Positions 1 to 6,293 of a DNA stretch of 10,908 nt are shown here, piece after piece. Position 1 is the first letter of the stretch, and every line of letters begins with the position of its first letter. This DNA comes from UBA4735 sp035935465 (GTDB lineage: Bacteria; Chloroflexota; Limnocylindria; P2-11E), in assembly GCA_035935465.1 (NCBI GenBank), contig DASYXA010000138.1, positions 1 through 10,908 on the forward strand, given 5' to 3'. Below the pieces are notes generated by a model. The model was given only the letters and a program-made list of their open reading frames with translations. It ran no database searches and was not told the DNA's origin. The position numbers and the translations under genes were made by a program.

Positions 1-254
1 CCGGACGCGGAGAGCTGCACGTTGCCCTGCACCTTCGGCCGGCGTGCGAGCTCCTGCTGGATCGCGGCGAGCAGCTGCGGCGGCGAGCCGCCCAGCGCCT
101 CGATGACGCTCGGCACGATCCCACCCTGCTGCGCCAGGAGCGACGCGAGCAGCTCCTCGACGTCGAGCTGCGAGCGGCCGGCCTCCTGCGCGGCCTGCTG
201 CGAGGAGATCAGCGCCTCCTGGGTCTTCTCGGTCATCTTCTTCGGATCGATCAT
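1..254 (-). CDS. clpB: ClpB disaggregase, N-terminal fragment (cut by window edge)
   Basis: The first 84 codons of a ClpB-type AAA+ chaperone, which works with the DnaK/DnaJ system in the cytoplasm to pull proteins out of aggregates. The N-terminus MIDPKKMTEKTQEAL followed by a helical Clp_N repeat (residues about 5-80, with VEELLASLLAQQGG and a following ALGGSPPQLL segment) matches the family start. The usual histidine of the 'EHLL' motif is replaced (VEELL). The AAA+ modules lie outside the window, so function rests on the N-domain and on context. The ATG at 254 is preferred because the family start MDPxKfTeKtQEAL is reproduced from there; a GAGAGGA Shine-Dalgarno lies 11 nt upstream (266-272). 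It is the last visible gene of the hspR-hsp20-lon-J-protein series and is separated from the J-protein gene by 112 bp, so it may also have its own promoter. ClpC or ClpA N-domains are similar, but the opening residues favour ClpB. Confidence 0.85.
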   Translation of the reverse strand, partial: MIDPKKMTEKTQEALISSQQAAQEAGRSQLDVEELLASLLAQQGGIVPSVIEALGGSPPQLLAAIQQELARRPKVQGNVQLSAS

Positions 255-283
255 GACTTCGTCATTCCTCTCTCTATCATCTC

Positions 284-309
284 GGTCCGTCGGCATTCGC
301 CTCCGGACC
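284..309 (-). other. Hairpin in the clpB upstream region
   Basis: On the minus strand GGTCCG pairs with CGGACC, enclosing GGC-GAAT-GCC. The two stems are separated by a GA/GA tandem mismatch, which can form sheared G-A pairs in RNA. The element ends 29 nt before the clpB ATG and does not include the GAGAGGA Shine-Dalgarno. No U-tract follows, so it is not a standard intrinsic terminator. It could stabilise an mRNA end, mark a processing site or be part of a clpB leader. Read by eye; no folding energy was computed. Confidence 0.45.
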
Positions 310-366
310 TCGATGAGCGCTCAGGGCTGGTGGACTCGCTCCTCGGGCGAAGCCCTCGTCGCTCGC

Positions 367-1347
367 TCATAAGAGATGCGCGCGCACGTCGTCGCCCTTG
401 TGCCGCTCGGCCAGCTCGCGCAGGCCCTCGCGGTCCTTGTCGCTGAGCTTGGTCGGAAGCACGACCTTGACCGTCACGTAGAGGTCGCCCGGTCCACCGC
501 CGGCCCGCGGCATGCCCTGGCCGGCGAGCCGGATCGTGCGTCCGTTCTGCGTCTCGGGAGGGATGCGGAGGCTCACCCGGCCCTTCAGGGTCGGAACGGT
601 GACCTCCGCGCCGAGCATCGCCTCGTGCAGCGCGACCGGCAGCTCGAGGCGCAGGTCATCGCCGTCGCGCGCGAACCGCCGGTCGGTCTTCACCTTCACC
701 TGTAGGAAGAGATCGCCCGCCGGCACGCCGTCGTCGCCGCCAGGCGCCTGGCCTGCGAGCCGGATGCGCTGTCCATCCTTCACGCCGGCCGGGATCTTCA
801 CCGTGAGGCGACGCGTCCGGCCGGCCGTCCCGTGGAGCTCGAGGGTTCGCTCGGCACCCTTGTACGCCTCGGCGAGCGTCACTTCGACCGGGTACTCCAT
901 GTCCGTGGCGACGGCGCGTGGGCGCGACGCGCGGCGCCGCGTGCCGTTACCCGCGGCCGCCTGGCCGAAGCCGCCCATGTTGCCGAACACGGAGTTGAAG
1001 AACTCCGAGAAGTCGCTCTCGCCACCCCCGAATGGATTCGCGCCCGGCTGGCCGGTGTAGACCCACTGGAACCCGCCGTCGCCACCGCGGCGGCCCGCGG
1101 TCGGGCCGCCCTGGGCGAAGCGCTCCCAGTCGGGACCGAGCTGGTCGTAGCGCTTGCGCTTGTCCGGGTCGCTGAGGACCTCGTTCGCCTCGTTGACCTC
1201 TTTGAACTTCTTCGACGCGTCGGCCGAGGTGTTCACGTCGGGGTGGTACTGGCGTGCCAACTTCCGGTACGCCTTCTTGATGTCGGCGGCCGTCGCGTCC
1301 GTATGGACCCCGAGGGTCTTGTAGTAGTCCTTGTATTCGACGGGCAT
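367..1347 (-). CDS. cbpA: Class II J-domain co-chaperone (CbpA/DnaJ-like, no zinc finger)
   Basis: A 326-residue Hsp40 co-chaperone that stimulates DnaK ATPase activity and delivers substrates. The J domain spans about residues 6-70 with the essential HPD at 35-37 (YHPDVN). A Gly/Phe-rich linker follows (about 75-135, including GGFQW, NPFGGG and GNMGGFGQ), then two C-terminal beta-sandwich substrate-binding domains (about 148-310, with IPAGVKDGQRIRLAGQ and a second copy IPPETQNGRTIRLAGQGMP). The four CxxCxGxG zinc motifs of class I DnaJ are absent, which makes it CbpA-like. It starts 12 nt after the lon stop behind a GGGGG Shine-Dalgarno and so is almost certainly co-transcribed with lon. No dnaK or grpE is in the window; a partner DnaK must be encoded elsewhere. 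Family assignment is firm; the choice between the names dnaJ and cbpA is a convention. Confidence 0.93.
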   Translation of the reverse strand: MPVEYKDYYKTLGVHTDATAADIKKAYRKLARQYHPDVNTSADASKKFKEVNEANEVLSDPDKRKRYDQLGPDWERFAQGGPTAGRRGGDGGFQWVYTGQPGANPFGGGESDFSEFFNSVFGNMGGFGQAAAGNGTRRRASRPRAVATDMEYPVEVTLAEAYKGAERTLELHGTAGRTRRLTVKIPAGVKDGQRIRLAGQAPGGDDGVPAGDLFLQVKVKTDRRFARDGDDLRLELPVALHEAMLGAEVTVPTLKGRVSLRIPPETQNGRTIRLAGQGMPRAGGGPGDLYVTVKVVLPTKLSDKDREGLRELAERHKGDDVRAHLL

Positions 1348-1359
1348 CGTCGCCCCCTA

Positions 1360-3756
1360 CTAGTTCGGCGGAGGGACCGTCGCGGGACGTGCGGCCTCGA
1401 TCTGGGCCGGCGTGATGCTCGGCCCGGGCAGGAGCGCGACCTTGAACACCTCTTCGATGGTCGAGACCGGCTTGATGTCGACCGTCTCGACGACTTCTTT
1501 CGGCACGTCGACCAGATCCTTCTTGTTCTTCTCGGGGAGGATGAAGGTCTTGATCCCGGCGCGGTGCGCCGCGAGCAGCTTCTCCTTCACTCCACCGATC
1601 GGCAGGACGCGGCCGCGGAGCGTGATCTCCCCGGTCATCGCGACATCGCGCCGTACACGGCGACCGGTGAGGGCCGACACGATGGCGGTCGCCATCGTCA
1701 CGCCCGCCGACGGGCCGTCCTTCGGGATCGCTCCCGCGGGCACGTGGATGTGCATGGCGTGGTCCTTGAAGAACCCGGCCGGAATGCCGAGATCGGCCCC
1801 GTGCGACCGCACGTAGCTGAGCGCGGCACGAGCCGACTCTTCCATGACCTTCTGGATCTGGCCGGTGAGGACGAACTCCTCGGTCTTGCTGCCCTGGTCC
1901 ATGATCGTCGCCTCGACCGTGAGGACGTCACCTCCGGCTTCGCTCACCGACACACCGGTGACCGCGCCGACCTGGTCCTCTTCCTCGGCCAGGCCGAAGT
2001 CGAACCGCTCGGGGCCGAGGTACGTCGAGAGCTCCGGCGCGTCGACCGTGACGCTCTCCGTCTTCTTCTCGGCGATCTGACGCGCGACCTTGCGGCAGAT
2101 GGTGCCGATCTCACGCTCGAGGTTGCGGACGCCCGCTTCGCGGGTGAAGAGCCGGACCATGTCCTTGAGGGCCGCGTCCGTGAGGACGAGCCGTCCGTTC
2201 TCCAGGCCGTGCTGCTTCAGCTGGCGTGGCAGGAGGTAGCCCGTCGCGATGTGCATCTTCTCGTCCTCGGTGTAGCCGGGGAGCCGGATGATCTCCATCC
2301 GGTCGCGGAGCGGCGGGATGATCGTGTCCTCGACGTTCGCCGTGGTGATGAAGATGACCCGTGACAGGTCATACGGGACCTCGAGGTAGTGGTCCGAGAA
2401 CGTGCTGTTCTGCTCGGGGTCGAGGACCTCGAGGAGCGCCGAGCTCGGGTCGCCGCGGAAGTCCGCGCCGACCTTGTCGATCTCGTCGAGCATGAACACC
2501 GGGTTCGTCTCGCCCGCCGTCTTCATGTTCTGGAGCACGCGGCCCGGGAGCGCGCCGACGTAGGTGCGCCGGTGACCGCGGATCTCCGCCTCGTCCCGGA
2601 TGCCGCCGAGCGACATCCGGATGAACTTGCGGCCCATCGCGCGGGCGATGGACTTGCCGAGGCTGGTCTTGCCCACGCCTGGCGGGCCGACGAAGCAGAG
2701 GATCGGGGCGCGCAGCTCGTGCGAGAGCTTGCGCACCGCCATGTACTCGATGATCCGGTCCTTGACCTTCGGCAGGCCGTAGTGGTCCTCGTCGAGGATC
2801 CGGGCCGCTTCGGCGATGTCCCAGTCGTCCTCGGGCGCCTTCTTCCACGGCACCGAGATGAGCCAGTCGACATACGTGCGGATGACGCCCTGCTCGGGCG
2901 AGGCCTGCGGGATCTTCTCGAGCCGCCCGACCTCCTTGAGGGCCTTCTCCTTGACCTCGTCCGGCATGCCGGCGGCCTCGATCTTCTCGCGAAGCTCGTT
3001 GACCTCCGAGGTGCCGTCGTCGTCGCCGAGCTCCTTCTGGATCGCCTTCATCTGCTCCCGCAGGATGTATTCGCGCTGGGTCTTGTCGAGGGTCTGCTGG
3101 ACGTCGCTCTGGATCTTCGCCTTCATCTGCAGGATCTCGTTCTGCTTCGCGAGGAAGACGGAGAGGAACCGGAGCCGCTCGACGACGCTCTCCATCTCGA
3201 GGAGCTGCTGGCGCTGCTCGATCGTGAGATCCTGGCTCTGCGCGACGAGGTCGGCGAAGTGCGACGGGTCATCCGTGCTCTTCGCGGTCATGGCGACCTC
3301 GGGCACGATCGATCCGCCGTTCTCGACGTAGTCGCCGAACAGGCTCTTCACGCTGCGGACGAGGGCCTCGCGCTCGACCGGCTCGCCCGGGATCTCGGTG
3401 ATCGGCTGGAACGTCACGCGGAAATACCGCCGATCCTCCGCGAAACCGGTGATCTTCACCCGCTGGAGGCCCTGGACGATGACCTGCGCGCTCCCATCGG
3501 GGATCTTGAGGAGGCGAACGATCTCGGCGATCGTCGCGACGCCGTAGATCTGGTCGGGTGTGACGTCGTCGACCTCGGCGTCCTTCTGCGCGGCGAAGAT
3601 GACGTAGTGCTTCTCTTCCATCATCGCCGCGTTGATGGCGGCCACACTCTTCTCGCGCCCGACCCCGAGAGGTTGGACGATCTTCGGGAACACCACCATC
3701 TCCCTCAGGGGGACGAGGGGGAGCTCCGGGGGGTAGGTGCGGATGTCTTCGGTCAT
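1360..3756 (-). CDS. lon: ATP-dependent Lon protease (LonA)
   Basis: A 798-residue, full-length LonA protease, the cytoplasmic hexamer that unfolds and degrades damaged and regulatory proteins. The order is: N-terminal LON substrate-binding domain (about 10-205, PLVPLREMVVFP), coiled-coil linker (about 210-290), AAA+ module with Walker A GPPGVGKT at 357-364 and Walker B VFMLDEID near 420-427 (D424, E425), and the C-terminal Ser-Lys protease domain. The catalytic serine is S683 in PKDGPSAG; the catalytic lysine lies in GGVKEK at about 724-726. The C-terminus has a short Pro-rich tail (RPATVPPPN). The ATG at 3756 reproduces the family start; an AAAGGG stretch lies about 13 nt upstream, a rather long spacing. 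The gene is separated from hsp20 by 88 bp holding a strong hairpin, and is followed 12 nt later by the J-protein gene. HspR-linked lon genes are known in other bacteria, which fits its place in this cluster. Confidence 0.97.
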   Translation of the reverse strand: MTEDIRTYPPELPLVPLREMVVFPKIVQPLGVGREKSVAAINAAMMEEKHYVIFAAQKDAEVDDVTPDQIYGVATIAEIVRLLKIPDGSAQVIVQGLQRVKITGFAEDRRYFRVTFQPITEIPGEPVEREALVRSVKSLFGDYVENGGSIVPEVAMTAKSTDDPSHFADLVAQSQDLTIEQRQQLLEMESVVERLRFLSVFLAKQNEILQMKAKIQSDVQQTLDKTQREYILREQMKAIQKELGDDDGTSEVNELREKIEAAGMPDEVKEKALKEVGRLEKIPQASPEQGVIRTYVDWLISVPWKKAPEDDWDIAEAARILDEDHYGLPKVKDRIIEYMAVRKLSHELRAPILCFVGPPGVGKTSLGKSIARAMGRKFIRMSLGGIRDEAEIRGHRRTYVGALPGRVLQNMKTAGETNPVFMLDEIDKVGADFRGDPSSALLEVLDPEQNSTFSDHYLEVPYDLSRVIFITTANVEDTIIPPLRDRMEIIRLPGYTEDEKMHIATGYLLPRQLKQHGLENGRLVLTDAALKDMVRLFTREAGVRNLEREIGTICRKVARQIAEKKTESVTVDAPELSTYLGPERFDFGLAEEEDQVGAVTGVSVSEAGGDVLTVEATIMDQGSKTEEFVLTGQIQKVMEESARAALSYVRSHGADLGIPAGFFKDHAMHIHVPAGAIPKDGPSAGVTMATAIVSALTGRRVRRDVAMTGEITLRGRVLPIGGVKEKLLAAHRAGIKTFILPEKNKKDLVDVPKEVVETVDIKPVSTIEEVFKVALLPGPSITPAQIEAARPATVPPPN

Positions 3757-3785
3757 GCTTCGTGGCCGGCCCTTTCTACTGGGGC

Positions 3786-3818
3786 ACGGCGGGGACCGGC
3801 ACAGCCGGGCCCCGCCGT
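3786..3818 (-). other. Strong intercistronic hairpin between hsp20 and lon
   Basis: A nearly perfect stem: ACGGCGGGG pairs with CCCCGCCGT (9 bp), then one mismatch, then CCGGC pairs with GCCGG around a 3-nt loop. It starts 27 nt downstream of the hsp20 stop codon and ends 29 nt before the lon ATG. There is no run of T on either side in either direction, so a standard Rho-independent terminator is unlikely. It may protect the hsp20 3' end, cause partial termination, or set the ratio of Hsp20 to Lon. Confidence 0.6.
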
Positions 3819-3844
3819 ACGCGCCGTTACGTGTACTTGCGTGC

Positions 3845-4297
3845 TTACGTCGCTGTTCCTGCGGTGATCTTCACGGTCTTCGGCTTCACGGCCTCCGACT
3901 TCGGGAGGACGAGATCGAGGACCCCGTTCGTGAACGTCGCGGTGACCGCGTTCGAATCGATCTGCACCGGCAGCGTGAATGCGCGCTGGAACTTTCCCGC
4001 GCGACGCTCCTGACGGAGCCAGCCGTCGTTCGTCACGTCCTGCCCGGGCTTGGTCTCGCCCGAGAGGGCGATCGTGTCACCGGTGACGTTGATCGCGATG
4101 TCGTCGGCGGTCATGCCGGGCAGGTCGGCGCGCAGGTGATACGCGTCCTTCGTCTCCCAGAGGTCGACCGGCACCGTGATCTGTCCGGCAGGGCCCGACC
4201 AGCCGTTCGGCCGGATGAAGCTCTCCTGGAAGAGCTGGTCCATGGCGTCGCGAAGGGACACGAAGTCGCTGAGCGGTGCGATACGGGCAATGGCCAT
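3845..4297 (-). CDS. Small heat-shock protein, Hsp20/alpha-crystallin family
   Basis: A 150-residue small heat-shock protein, an ATP-independent holdase that binds unfolding proteins as large oligomers for later refolding by DnaK/ClpB. A short N-terminal arm (residues 1-37, with FVSLRDAMDQLFQESF) precedes the alpha-crystallin domain (about 38-135). Diagnostic elements are RADLPGM, the GKFQRAFTLP strand, NGVLDLVLPK and a C-terminal V-K-I (142-144), which corresponds to the I/V-x-I/V motif that docks on a neighbouring subunit. The ATG at 4297 lies 2 nt after the hspR stop codon, with GGAATGGAG inside the hspR 3' end as Shine-Dalgarno, so the two genes are probably translationally coupled. Being first after its own repressor gene and followed by a hairpin suggests it is the most abundant product of the cluster; this is inference. 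Confidence 0.95.
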   Translation of the reverse strand: MAIARIAPLSDFVSLRDAMDQLFQESFIRPNGWSGPAGQITVPVDLWETKDAYHLRADLPGMTADDIAINVTGDTIALSGETKPGQDVTNDGWLRQERRAGKFQRAFTLPVQIDSNAVTATFTNGVLDLVLPKSEAVKPKTVKITAGTAT

Positions 4298-4299
4298 CT

Positions 4300-4662
4300 C
4301 TACATCTCCATTCCTTTTTCTGGGGCTCGACCAGGGCGGGCCACGCCCGGCCTGGCGGACGCGCTGGAGCTTTCCGTTTCCGCACCGTCGATCGCATCGG
4401 CCAGCTCCCGGAGCAGGTCGGCCGCTTCGCGGACCTGCAGGAGCATCTTCACGCCGGCCAGATTCACGCCGCGCCGCTGGGTGAGGTAGCGGATGACGCG
4501 GACCCGCTGGAGGTCCTCATCGGAGTAGAGGCGGATGTTCGAATCCGTCCGGACCGGGTCGACCAGCCCCTCCTCCTCGTAGATCCGCAGCGTGCGGGGG
4601 TGGCAGCCGGCGAGGCTCGCGGCGATCGAGATGACGTAGACGGGTCGGCTTCCACGCGCCAT
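4300..4662 (-). CDS. hspR: HspR-type heat-shock repressor, MerR family
   Basis: A 120-residue MerR-family DNA-binding protein closely resembling HspR. The N-terminal winged helix-turn-helix starts at VYVISIAASLAGCHPRTLRIYEEEGLV (about residues 8-34), continues with RLYSDEDLQRVRVIRYLTQRRGVNLAGVKMLL (the 'G(V/I)NLAG(V/I)K' segment is characteristic of HspR), and ends in a dimerisation helix and a loose Ala/Pro-rich tail. In Streptomyces, Mycobacterium and others HspR represses dnaK, clpB, lon or hsp20-type genes from HAIR inverted repeats, with DnaK as co-repressor. Here it heads an operon of exactly such targets and lies behind a promoter overlapped by an inverted repeat, so autoregulation is likely. 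The start at 4662 is supported by the opening residues and by the promoter, whose predicted first nucleotide is the A of this ATG; there is no Shine-Dalgarno in the 6 nt between the -10 box and the start. Confidence 0.93.
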   Translation of the reverse strand: MARGSRPVYVISIAASLAGCHPRTLRIYEEEGLVDPVRTDSNIRLYSDEDLQRVRVIRYLTQRRGVNLAGVKMLLQVREAADLLRELADAIDGAETESSSASARPGVARPGRAPEKGMEM

Positions 4663-4664
4663 GG

Positions 4665-4687
4665 CATTGGTATAAGACCTACCAATG
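4665..4687. promoter_or_regulatory. Inverted repeat, likely HspR operator (8-7-8)
   Basis: CATTGGTA (4665-4672) and TACCAATG (4680-4687) form a perfect 8-bp inverted repeat around a 7-nt spacer. It covers the -10 box and most of the -10/-35 spacer of the hspR promoter, a position suited to repression. The established HspR operator HAIR is CTTGAGT-N7-ACTCAAG: same 7-nt spacer and similar arm length, but different bases. A direct repeat of CAATGCCAT (minus strand) also spans the site, one copy abutting the -35 box and one running into the start codon. Confidence 0.65.
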
Positions 4688-4697
4688 GCATTGTCAA
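4669..4697 (-). promoter_or_regulatory. Sigma70-type promoter of the hspR heat-shock operon, leaderless
   Basis: On the minus strand a perfect -35 hexamer TTGACA (4692-4697) is followed by a 17-nt spacer and TATACC (4669-4674), which matches TATAAT at the first four positions. Six bases separate the -10 box from the hspR ATG, so the expected start of transcription falls on the A at 4662, giving an mRNA without 5' leader. The whole promoter sits in the 55-bp gap after the trkA-like gene, with the -35 box about 20 nt beyond that gene's stop codon. Confidence 0.8.
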
Positions 4698-4717
4698 TCT
4701 TCTTGTGGTCCCGGCGC

Positions 4718-5374
4718 CTAGCCGAACAGGGCTTTCTTGACCTCCTGCTCGGCGGCGGTGGGGGCGAACACGATGATGCGGTCCCCCGCCTCGAGCTTGG
4801 TGTCGCGGTGGGCGTGCAGGATCTGGCCCTTCCGGACGATCGCGCCGATGTGCGCGCCGGCCGGCAGCCCGACGGCGTCGACCGCCTTGTCCGCGGCAGG
4901 CGACCCGATCGCGACCTCGGCCTCCACGATCTCGAGGTCGGAGCGGGTAAGCGGCATGAGCGGCATGAACCCGCCGGTCGGAAGCTCCTGCTCGATGACG
5001 CCCATCAGGACCCGGGTCGACGACAGCGTCTCGTCGATCCCCATGGCCTTGAACACGATCTCGTTCTTCGGGTTGTTCACCCGCGCGATCACGCGGTTCG
5101 CGCCGCATTTCAGCTTCGCGAGCTGGCTGATGATGAGGTTGTCCTCGTCGTCGCCGGTGACGGCGAGCACCGCGTCGGCGCGCTGGCAGCCGGCCTGGAT
5201 CTGGTACTTCCCCTCGTCGGCCGGCGCGTTGATGACCACGGAGCCGAGCTGCTCCTCGATCCAGAGGGCCCGGCGGCGGTCGCGCTCGATGATCATCACC
5301 TCGTGCCCCGCTTCCAGCAGGGCCTTCGACAGGTGATAGCCGACCTCGCCGCCGCCCGCGACGACGAAGTACAT
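4718..5374 (-). CDS. trkA: TrkA-like RCK protein (RCK_N + RCK_C)
   Basis: A 218-residue cytoplasmic regulator of potassium transport. The N-terminal Rossmann RCK_N domain (about 1-130) has the dinucleotide loop GGGEVG at 7-12 and the acidic E30 at the end of strand 2 (MIIERD), expected to contact the ribose of NAD(H). The C-terminal TrkA_C domain (about 145-215; GLPAGAHIGAIVRKGQILHAHRDTKLEAGDRIIVFAP) is complete. Such proteins form rings on TrkH/KtrB-type channels and gate them by nucleotide binding. It starts at 5374 with an ATG whose T-G-A-T-G context overlaps the stop of the preceding RCK gene by one base, so the two are co-translated. The tandem pair beside an APC permease recalls ceoB/ceoC next to an APC permease in mycobacteria (from memory). 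No TrkH or KtrB membrane subunit is visible in the window. Confidence 0.9.
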   Translation of the reverse strand: MYFVVAGGGEVGYHLSKALLEAGHEVMIIERDRRRALWIEEQLGSVVINAPADEGKYQIQAGCQRADAVLAVTGDDEDNLIISQLAKLKCGANRVIARVNNPKNEIVFKAMGIDETLSSTRVLMGVIEQELPTGGFMPLMPLTRSDLEIVEAEVAIGSPAADKAVDAVGLPAGAHIGAIVRKGQILHAHRDTKLEAGDRIIVFAPTAAEQEVKKALFG

Positions 5375-5856
5375 CAGCGGCTCACGTCGGGGAGCTGGAG
5401 CGAGAGCTCCTCGTCATGCTTCATCGCGGCCTTCATGAGGTTCGGGCCGAGCGACGTGTCGCCCGAGAGCACCGCATGGAGCAGCGTCCCGAGGATCGTC
5501 GTGCGCGAGAACGTGTAGAGGCCCTGCCCGCGGTAGGTCGCGGCCCGGATCGGGTCGTTCACCTTCGCGAAGGCCTGCGCGACGCCGAAGATCTTCTTCG
5601 CGATCTGCGCGGCCATGAGGTTGCGATTGTCGCCCTGGGTGAGGGATAGGAACGCGGCGGCGGACTCGATCCCCGCCTGGCGGAGGATGTCCATATCCGT
5701 CCCGTCGCCGAGGACGGGCGTGCCCGTGAAGCCGGCGGGCAGGCGCTTGAAGGCGGACCGTTCGATGTCCACGATCGAAACGGTGTCGCCCGCCTGGTCC
5801 AGGAGCTCCGCGAGGAAGGCGCCGGTGCGCCCACATCCCACGATGACGACGTTCAC
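5374..5856 (-). CDS. Short TrkA-like protein, RCK_N domain only
   Basis: A 160-residue protein made of an NAD-binding RCK_N domain (VNVVIVGCGRTGAFLAELLDQAG; GCGRTG at 7-12, D30 at the end of strand 2, and GDGTDMDILRQAGI, matching the family's 'GD.t....L..agi') with a short helical end and no TrkA_C domain. Usual TrkA/CeoB-type proteins are near 220 residues, so this is a one-domain version. The frame is open far upstream, but that part is antisense-like shadow of other genes. The GTG at 5856 is the start because it overlaps the usp stop as GTGA and begins the Rossmann strand at once. It probably forms mixed assemblies with the following full-length RCK protein, serving as the partner without ligand-binding C-domain; this is inference from adjacency. 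Involvement in potassium uptake follows from the family and the KimA-like neighbour. Confidence 0.85.
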   Translation of the reverse strand: MNVVIVGCGRTGAFLAELLDQAGDTVSIVDIERSAFKRLPAGFTGTPVLGDGTDMDILRQAGIESAAAFLSLTQGDNRNLMAAQIAKKIFGVAQAFAKVNDPIRAATYRGQGLYTFSRTTILGTLLHAVLSGDTSLGPNLMKAAMKHDEELSLQLPDVSR

Positions 5857-6281
5857 TTGGGTTGTTCCTGACGATACGCGAGCACCGCGCACGGCGCTTT
5901 CACGTACACCGACTCGACCGTCCGGCCCACGTAGACCCGGCCGAGACGCTTCCGGAACGGCATGCCGACGATGATCAGCTCGCAACCCTGCTCGACCGCG
6001 GTGTCGACGATGGCCGCCGCCGCTTCGCGGGCCTGCAGGACCTCGGTCGTCACATGCGCGCCCTGCTTCTCCGCGACCTTCTCCGCGAGCGAGAGGATCT
6101 CCTCGCCGCGCTCGAGCTCGGCATCGAGGACCGCGTCGAGCGGCATGTTCCACCTCACCTCGATGACGTGGACGGCCGTGATCTTGGCCTTGTGCGGCCG
6201 GCCGAGCGCGATCGCGTACTCGATGACGTCCGGGTCGATCGCCGTGCCGGCGAGCGGGACGAGGATGTTCGTGAGCCTCAC
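5853..6281 (-). CDS. UspA-like protein with substituted nucleotide-binding motif
   Basis: A 142-residue single-domain universal stress protein fold. MRLTNILVPLAGT at the N-terminus, ELIIVGM at 101-107 and the end APCAVLAYR are family hallmarks. The canonical ATP-binding signature G-x2-G-x9-G-(S/T) aligns without gaps as G106-x2-F109-x9-G119-R120, so the second Gly and the Ser/Thr are replaced; the Asp usually following strand 1 ('DGS') is A11 in 'AGT'. Nucleotide binding may therefore be lost or altered. The start is GTG at 6281, 12 nt after the kimA-like stop; no convincing Shine-Dalgarno is seen. Its stop overlaps the next RCK gene by 4 nt. Given the neighbours, a regulatory role on the potassium transporter is plausible, but nothing in the sequence proves it. 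Confidence 0.85.
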   Translation of the reverse strand: MRLTNILVPLAGTAIDPDVIEYAIALGRPHKAKITAVHVIEVRWNMPLDAVLDAELERGEEILSLAEKVAEKQGAHVTTEVLQAREAAAAIVDTAVEQGCELIIVGMPFRKRLGRVYVGRTVESVYVKAPCAVLAYRQEQPK

Positions 6282-6293
6282 AGGCGGCGGAGT

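Noticed and set aside
22..372. Plus-strand open frame of 116 codons at the left edge
   Set aside because: It is Ser/Cys-rich antisense of the clpB start and its upstream gap; the minus-strand reading gives a clear ClpB N-domain.
3786..3818. Rho-independent terminator between hsp20 and lon
   Set aside because: The stem is strong but no U-tract follows in either direction, so it is reported as a hairpin only.
832..3867. Long plus-strand open frames opposite the J-protein and lon genes (832-2364 and 2389-3867)
   Set aside because: They are the antisense of firm genes, have Arg/Asp/Leu-biased composition without any recognisable domain, and reflect the lack of stops in high-GC complementary frames.
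255..4717. Canonical CIRCE (TTAGCACTC-N9-GAGTGCTAA) or HAIR (CTTGAGT-N7-ACTCAAG) elements near the heat-shock genes
   Set aside because: Neither was found in the gaps on reading; only the different 8-7-8 repeat in front of hspR is present.
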